A DNA stretch of 9,756 nt, from NCBI GenBank assembly GCA_024710535.1, contig JANJUO010000296.1, forward strand, positions 1 through 9,756, read 5' to 3'. The first letter of the stretch is position 1. Every line of letters begins with the position of its first letter. The notes under the pieces were generated by a model, which made no database searches, was not told the DNA's origin, and was given only the letters and a program-made list of their open reading frames with translations. Both the position numbers and the translations under genes were made by a program. Below, one piece after another: positions 5,958-9,756 of this stretch. Source of the DNA: a bacterium. Its GTDB lineage: Bacteria > Bacteroidota > Ignavibacteria > Kapaibacteriales > UBA2268.

Positions 5958-5992
5958 AAACATCCGATAATTCCAAAAAATCGGATGTTTTA
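5958..5992 (+). terminator. Hairpin terminator after the glycosyltransferase
   Basis: AAACATCCGAT (5958-5968) pairs perfectly with ATCGGATGTTT (5980-5990) over 11 bp, around an 11-base A-rich loop. Only a short T tract follows (GTTTTATAT), so it is weaker than the hairpin at 2616. The stem core CATCCGAT/ATCGGATG recurs in the hairpin after ftcD. The remaining sequence up to 6114 is AT-rich with nothing supportable. Confidence 0.7.
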
Positions 5993-6114
5993 TATATGAG
6001 TTATTTGCAATACTATTTTATTATGAAAATTGTCAGAATAATTTAGCAAAAAAATCATTTAAATGCAGAATCAATAACTTTTATATTTGAGAAAGAGCGT
6101 ACTATTATCAATAT

Positions 6115-7392
6115 TTAATCGATTTTATTTATCAAAACTTTGTCAATTATATTACCATCTAAGTCAACTATTTCGATTCGATATCCCATATAATCTACAC
6201 TATCACCAAGAGAAGGAATTTTGCCAAGCTGATTTGTTATAAATCCGGCAACACTTGAATAATCAATTTTTTCAAAATCTAAATCGAAATTTTCAATAAT
6301 TTCGTTAAACGTTTCTATTGGAGCATAGCCATTGATCAGTATAGAATTATCTTCACGAACAAAATAATGAGGCTCTAAAGTTTCACCTTCTTCGGGCATT
6401 TGACCAACAATATGCTCAATAATATCATGCAATGTTATAATTCCTTCGAATGCACCATACTCATTTATTACACAACAGATTTGGGTTTTATTGCTCCGCA
6501 TCAAAGTAAGGATTTTTTTTGCATCTAAATTCTCGGGTATAATAACAGGCTGATAAATTAATTCGTTCAAATCAAATTTGTTATTAATTGCTAATGATTT
6601 AAATAGACTATTCAAATTAACAATACCAACAAAATTATCTAAATTGCCCTTGCAACAAATAATTTTACTATGTTGAAATTTAAAAAGTTTACGTTTGATT
6701 TCATCGTTTGATTTTTCAAGATTAATCCAGTCGACATCTTTTCGCCTTGTCATAATATGTTTTGCTTTTTTATCTGCGAAGTAAAATACTTTTTCTAATA
6801 TCAGATTATGGTCTTTTTCGATAATACCTTCTTTTGTAGCATTTTTTATCAACTGAATTATCTCGGCTTCGGTAATAATATCTGATTGTTTTTTAATACC
6901 AAGTAATCTGTTGATTAAACTTGTAGAAAATGACAAAATTTTGACAAATGGATAAAAACCTGTGCTGAAATAATAAATAATAGGTGCAACTTTAATTGCA
7001 ATTTTTTCAGGATTACTTAAAGCAATAGTTTTAGGTACAAGCTCGCCAATTACAATGGAAACAAATGTAATTATTACAACAGTTATAGTAAGAGAAATCT
7101 CATAAGCATACTGATTAAGTGAGTTGATTGATTGAAAAAAAGGAGTAATGTCATCTGCAATGTTTAAACCACCATACATTCCGGTAACAATACCAATCAA
7201 CGTTATTCCAACTTGTATAGCAGACAAAAAATTTTCTGAATCATCTAACAATTTTAATGCAATTTTTGCCCCTTTGCTCCCATTTTGGCTACTACGTTCA
7301 AGTCTGGATTTTTTACTCGACACTAATGCAATTTCAGATAGAGCAAATAATCCGTTAATCAAAATCAAAATTGATAATACTAAAAATTCCAT
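6115..7392 (-). CDS. CNNM/CorC-type membrane protein (hemolysin family): DUF21, CBS pair, CorC_HlyC
   Basis: This is an inner-membrane protein of the family that includes CorC/MpfA and eukaryotic CNNM, associated with Mg2+ (or other cation) efflux. At 425 residues it is the normal length. The CNNM (DUF21) membrane domain covers residues 1-165: a first helix EFLVLSILILINGLFALSEIAL, the re-entrant-type SAIQVGITLIGIVTGMYGG (57-75), helix 100-118 ending in the conserved IGELVPKTIAL (115-125), and helix 136-158. A cytosolic linker follows. The first CBS domain (about 212-270) has degenerate start residues (HIMTRRKDVDWI), and the second (about 283-330) has CCVINEYGAFEGIITLHDIIEHIVG. The C-terminal CorC_HlyC domain runs from about 345 to 425 (INGYAPIETFNEI, VAGFITNQLGKIPSLGD). 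The old name hemolysin should not be read as a toxin function. It is divergent from ftcD and has no ribosome site. Confidence 0.92.
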   Translation of the reverse strand: MEFLVLSILILINGLFALSEIALVSSKKSRLERSSQNGSKGAKIALKLLDDSENFLSAIQVGITLIGIVTGMYGGLNIADDITPFFQSINSLNQYAYEISLTITVVIITFVSIVIGELVPKTIALSNPEKIAIKVAPIIYYFSTGFYPFVKILSFSTSLINRLLGIKKQSDIITEAEIIQLIKNATKEGIIEKDHNLILEKVFYFADKKAKHIMTRRKDVDWINLEKSNDEIKRKLFKFQHSKIICCKGNLDNFVGIVNLNSLFKSLAINNKFDLNELIYQPVIIPENLDAKKILTLMRSNKTQICCVINEYGAFEGIITLHDIIEHIVGQMPEEGETLEPHYFVREDNSILINGYAPIETFNEIIENFDLDFEKIDYSSVAGFITNQLGKIPSLGDSVDYMGYRIEIVDLDGNIIDKVLINKID

Positions 7393-7592
7393 TTACATTA
7401 TTCAAAATAAAATTAAAAATGTACAAACTATTAACTTTTAAATTTATTATAAATAATTATCAAGTTTTAATTATTAAATTTCTATACTATTGTTTATTTG
7501 TATATACAATTAATGAATCCAAAAAAATATTTTCCAATAAATTATTTAGTAGTATTTATTCACATTTATATGGTTATTTACTTTAAATTAAA

Positions 7593-7600
7593 TAATTTTG
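7593..7600 (+). promoter_or_regulatory. Possible -7 element for ftcD
   Basis: TAATTTTG fits TAnnTTTG and ends 37 bases before the ftcD start, a spacing like that seen before the glycosyltransferase. No convincing -33 TTTG is present at the expected distance. Confidence 0.3.
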
Positions 7601-7625
7601 AATTCTGTTTGATTACAATTTTGAA

Positions 7626-7631
7626 AAAAGG
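7626..7631 (+). promoter_or_regulatory. Ribosome binding site of ftcD
   Basis: AAAAGG sits 6 bases before the ATG at 7638 and supports this start, which also matches the family's N-terminus. Confidence 0.5.
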
Positions 7632-7637
7632 TTATTA

Positions 7638-9254
7638 ATGAAGAAAATTATTGAATGTGTTCCTAATTTTTCCGAAGGACAAAATAAAGAAGTTATTGAA
7701 GCAATTGCAGATGCAATTCGCAAAACCGAAGGCGTTACATTGCTTGATGTTGATCCGGGTTTTTCTACAAATCGTACTGTTTACACTTTTGTAGGTGATG
7801 AAAAGTCTGTTGTGGAAGGTGCTCTTGCGGCAACTCGCACTGCTTATAAATTGATTGATATGACCAAGCATAAGGGCGAGCATCCTCGTATGGGCGCATT
7901 GGACGTATGCCCATTTGTGCCTGTTGCAAATGTTACTATGGAAGAATGTGTTGAATGTGCAAAAGAATTTGGCAGACGTGCCGCTGAAGAACTAAATATT
8001 CCAATTTACTTGTATGAAGAAGCATCAAACGAAAGCCATCGCAAATCACTTCCGCAAATTCGTGAAGGCGAATACGAGGGCATCGCAAAGAAAATCATTA
8101 AGCCCGAGTGGAAGCCGAATTATGGACCAGCGGAATTTGTTCCAAATTGGGGAGCATCTGTTACAGGTGCAAGATTTTTCTTAATTGCTTATAATATCAA
8201 TGTTTTGGGAACGAGCAATCAGGCACATAGAATTGCTCTGGATGTTCGTGAAGCAGGTAGAGGCGATGGTCAACCGGGCAAATTGAAAGAAGTAAAAGGC
8301 ATCGGCTGGTGGGTTGATGAATATAACACTGCTCAAATTTCAATGAATTTAACAAATTATAAAGTTACTCCTGTTCATGTTGCTTTTGAAGAATGTAAAT
8401 CTATAGCATCTGAATTGAATGTGGGAATTGCCGGCTCCGAACTTGTTGGCTTGATTCCACTTGAAGCATTGATGATGGCGGCTGATTATTACATGCAAAA
8501 AGAAAATCTGTTTATCATTGATGAAGAGCAAAAAATCAAACTCGTTGTTGATAGATTGGGCTTGAATTCAATCACGAAATTCGAATCGCACAAAAAGATT
8601 ATTGATTATTTGGTTGCCGAAGATAAAAATGAACCATTGGCAAGTTTGACAGTTCGTGGCTTTATTGAAGAAATTGCATCGCGTAGTTCTGCTCCGGGAG
8701 GTGGCTCTGCCTCTGCGGCAATTGCGGCAATTGGCACTGGTCTAGGCTGTATGGTGGCTCAACTTACTTATGGCGTTCGCAAATTCGAGCATCTTGATAA
8801 GGAAATGAGAAAAATTATTCCTGTGTTGAATACCGCAACACAGAAATTGATTCCAATGATTGATGCCGATACAAACGCATTTAATGATTATATGGAAGCA
8901 TTGAAATTACCAAAAAATACTGATGAAGAAAAGCAATATCGCATTTCGAAAATGCAAGATGGTTTAAAAAAAGCAGTTGATGTGCCTTTAAACACTATGC
9001 GATTAGGCGATTCTGCTTGGGAAATGATGCTTGAAATAGCAAAATATGGCAATATTGCATCAAAATCTGATGTAGAAGTTGGTGCTCGTGCATTAGAAGT
9101 TGGTATTTGGGGAGCATATCGTAATGTAATGATTAATCTTCCTGGCATCAAAGATGAGCAATTCAAAACAGAAATCACTGCAATTGCAGAAGAGATTCGT
9201 GTTCGTGCAGTTGAAAAATGCAACGAAGTGCTAAGTATTTTGGATAATAGATAA
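7638..9254 (+). CDS. ftcD: Bifunctional glutamate formimidoyltransferase / formimidoyl-THF cyclodeaminase
   Basis: FtcD performs the last steps of one histidine-degradation route. The formimino group of N-formimino-L-glutamate moves to tetrahydrofolate, giving glutamate, and the product is then cyclised to 5,10-methenyl-THF with release of ammonia. The 538-residue length matches the fused vertebrate-type enzyme. The transferase domain (1 to about 327) opens with IECVPNFSEGQN and carries GEHPRMGALDV with His82, the position of the catalytic histidine in the porcine enzyme, then VTGARFFLIAYNINV (175-189). The cyclodeaminase domain (about 335-538) has SRSSAPGGGSASAAIAA (348-364), MIDADTNAF (407-415) and GNIASKSDVEVGARA (471-485). 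The single start and continuous frame show a true fusion. No hutH, hutU or hutI lies in the window, so it is not part of a visible hut operon. It could also serve folate one-carbon supply. Confidence 0.96.
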   Translation: MKKIIECVPNFSEGQNKEVIEAIADAIRKTEGVTLLDVDPGFSTNRTVYTFVGDEKSVVEGALAATRTAYKLIDMTKHKGEHPRMGALDVCPFVPVANVTMEECVECAKEFGRRAAEELNIPIYLYEEASNESHRKSLPQIREGEYEGIAKKIIKPEWKPNYGPAEFVPNWGASVTGARFFLIAYNINVLGTSNQAHRIALDVREAGRGDGQPGKLKEVKGIGWWVDEYNTAQISMNLTNYKVTPVHVAFEECKSIASELNVGIAGSELVGLIPLEALMMAADYYMQKENLFIIDEEQKIKLVVDRLGLNSITKFESHKKIIDYLVAEDKNEPLASLTVRGFIEEIASRSSAPGGGSASAAIAAIGTGLGCMVAQLTYGVRKFEHLDKEMRKIIPVLNTATQKLIPMIDADTNAFNDYMEALKLPKNTDEEKQYRISKMQDGLKKAVDVPLNTMRLGDSAWEMMLEIAKYGNIASKSDVEVGARALEVGIWGAYRNVMINLPGIKDEQFKTEITAIAEEIRVRAVEKCNEVLSILDNR

Positions 9255-9269
9255 TTAGAATAATTCGAT

Positions 9270-9305
9270 ATTCATCCGATGACTGAAAAGGCATCGGATG
9301 AATTT
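9270..9305 (+). terminator. Hairpin terminator after ftcD
   Basis: ATTCATCCGATG (9270-9281) pairs perfectly with CATCGGATGAAT (9292-9303) over 12 bp, around a 10-base loop. Only TTT follows, so strength is uncertain. It sits 16 bp after the ftcD stop, between convergent genes, and repeats the CATCCGAT stem core of the hairpin at 5958-5990. The rest of the spacer to 9436 shows nothing supportable. Confidence 0.65.
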
Positions 9306-9436
9306 AAAGTTATTTCTTTTGATTGTTATTTTCAATATTTGTATTTTAGTATTCATTTAATATAACTAATGATGAAGAAAATTATATTTTAAATTAAAAA
9401 ACTCCGTCTAAATACTTTAAAAGGCGTAAACTTTAC

Positions 9437-9709
9437 TCAAACTATTCTGATTCCTGTACTTATTATTTCATTTACAAAAGGATTATCAATTGTAAATTGC
9501 TCTGTTCTATAAGGAATGGGCTCAAATGAACGGTCAACTTTCAGAATCGCATTTACAAATCTGTCATAATCAATCATTCTTTCACCTGTAAAATCATCAG
9601 AAACCACAGCCAAATCAATATCGCTCCAAGGAGTTTCTTTATTTTTTGCGTAAGAGCCAAACAAAAATACTTGCGAGATATTCAGATTCTCATTTTCCAA
9701 TTCTTTCAC
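9437..9709 (-). CDS. MNT-type nucleotidyltransferase domain protein (antitoxin-like), N-terminus uncertain
   Basis: This is a minimal nucleotidyltransferase of the DNA polymerase beta superfamily. It carries the signature FLFGSYAKNKETPWSDIDLAVV, with Gly-Ser then Asp-x-Asp for metal binding. Members are often the MNT partner of a HEPN toxin and can inactivate it by adding AMP. The C-terminal part (EPIPYRTEQFTIDNPFVNEIISTGIRI) matches my recollection of a stand-alone subgroup. The only standard initiator is a GTG at 9709, giving 90 residues. The open frame continues upstream to 9751 as IISKIRLFVKELENEN, a typical first helix for this family, but contains no ATG, GTG or TTG. The true start may therefore be non-standard, or the gene may be broken just upstream. 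No HEPN gene is present downstream; one could lie beyond the right edge. Confidence 0.8.
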   Translation of the reverse strand: MKELENENLNISQVFLFGSYAKNKETPWSDIDLAVVSDDFTGERMIDYDRFVNAILKVDRSFEPIPYRTEQFTIDNPFVNEIISTGIRIV

Positions 9710-9756
9710 AAATAATCTAATTTTTGATATTATATAAAGTCTATTATATATTTACA

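Noticed and set aside
7148..7586. Plus-strand open frames at the start of the CNNM gene and in the spacer before ftcD
   Set aside because: They are AT-driven low-complexity peptides; the first is antisense to the DUF21 membrane domain. No supportable gene remains in 7393-7637.
8888..9223. 111-codon minus-strand open frame inside ftcD
   Set aside because: It is antisense to the conserved cyclodeaminase domain and has no recognisable domain or ribosome site.
9471..9482. TTTACAAAAGGA resembles part of the 57-bp repeat, suggesting a third copy
   Set aside because: Only 12 bases match, and they lie inside nucleotidyltransferase coding sequence for NPFVNEI; this is chance in AT-rich DNA.
1..9756. 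CRISPR array, tRNA, rRNA or insertion sequence
   Set aside because: No regularly spaced repeats, cloverleaf or rRNA core, transposase or terminal inverted repeats were seen on either strand.

Overview
This is an AT-rich window. Most start codons lack a Shine-Dalgarno site, intergenic DNA is poor in G and C, and promoter-like TAnnTTTG elements precede three genes. Together with the gene types, this suggests a bacterium of the Bacteroidota/Chlorobiota/Ignavibacteriota (FCB) group. The placement is inference, since no rRNA or marker gene is present. TGA, TAA and TAG all end genes, so the code is standard.

Layout. Bases 1-1082 hold three minus-strand genes: the N-terminus of an exported protein (runs off the left edge), a small antitoxin-like protein, and a CheW-type chemotaxis coupling protein that lies just upstream of the antitoxin-like gene in transcription order. 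A 300-bp AT-rich spacer follows, with a small repeat cluster near its end. Bases 1383-2596 are a PLP-dependent aminotransferase broken by one missing base. It converges on trmH (tRNA Gm18 methyltransferase), and a strong hairpin terminator lies between them. Bases 3251-3901 hold an orphan AbrB-type antitoxin flanked by a 57-bp direct repeat. One repeat copy is the 3' end of the next gene, a SAM-dependent methyltransferase (3902-4715) broken by one extra base. Divergent from it is a GT4-like glycosyltransferase. Then come a minus-strand CNNM/CorC-type membrane protein with CBS domains, a divergent bifunctional FtcD (histidine degradation to folate), and a minus-strand MNT-type nucleotidyltransferase at the right edge.

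The genes do not form one pathway. The window is mostly single-gene housekeeping and accessory units, with all three convergent gene ends marked by hairpins. Two of those hairpins share the same 8-bp stem core. Three toxin-antitoxin-like fragments, two frameshifted genes and the gene-end duplication indicate local rearrangement or decay. Alternatively, the two frameshifts may be sequencing indels at homopolymers. I found no complete new system. The strongest leads are the duplicated methyltransferase tail bracketing the AbrB gene and the shared hairpin stem.
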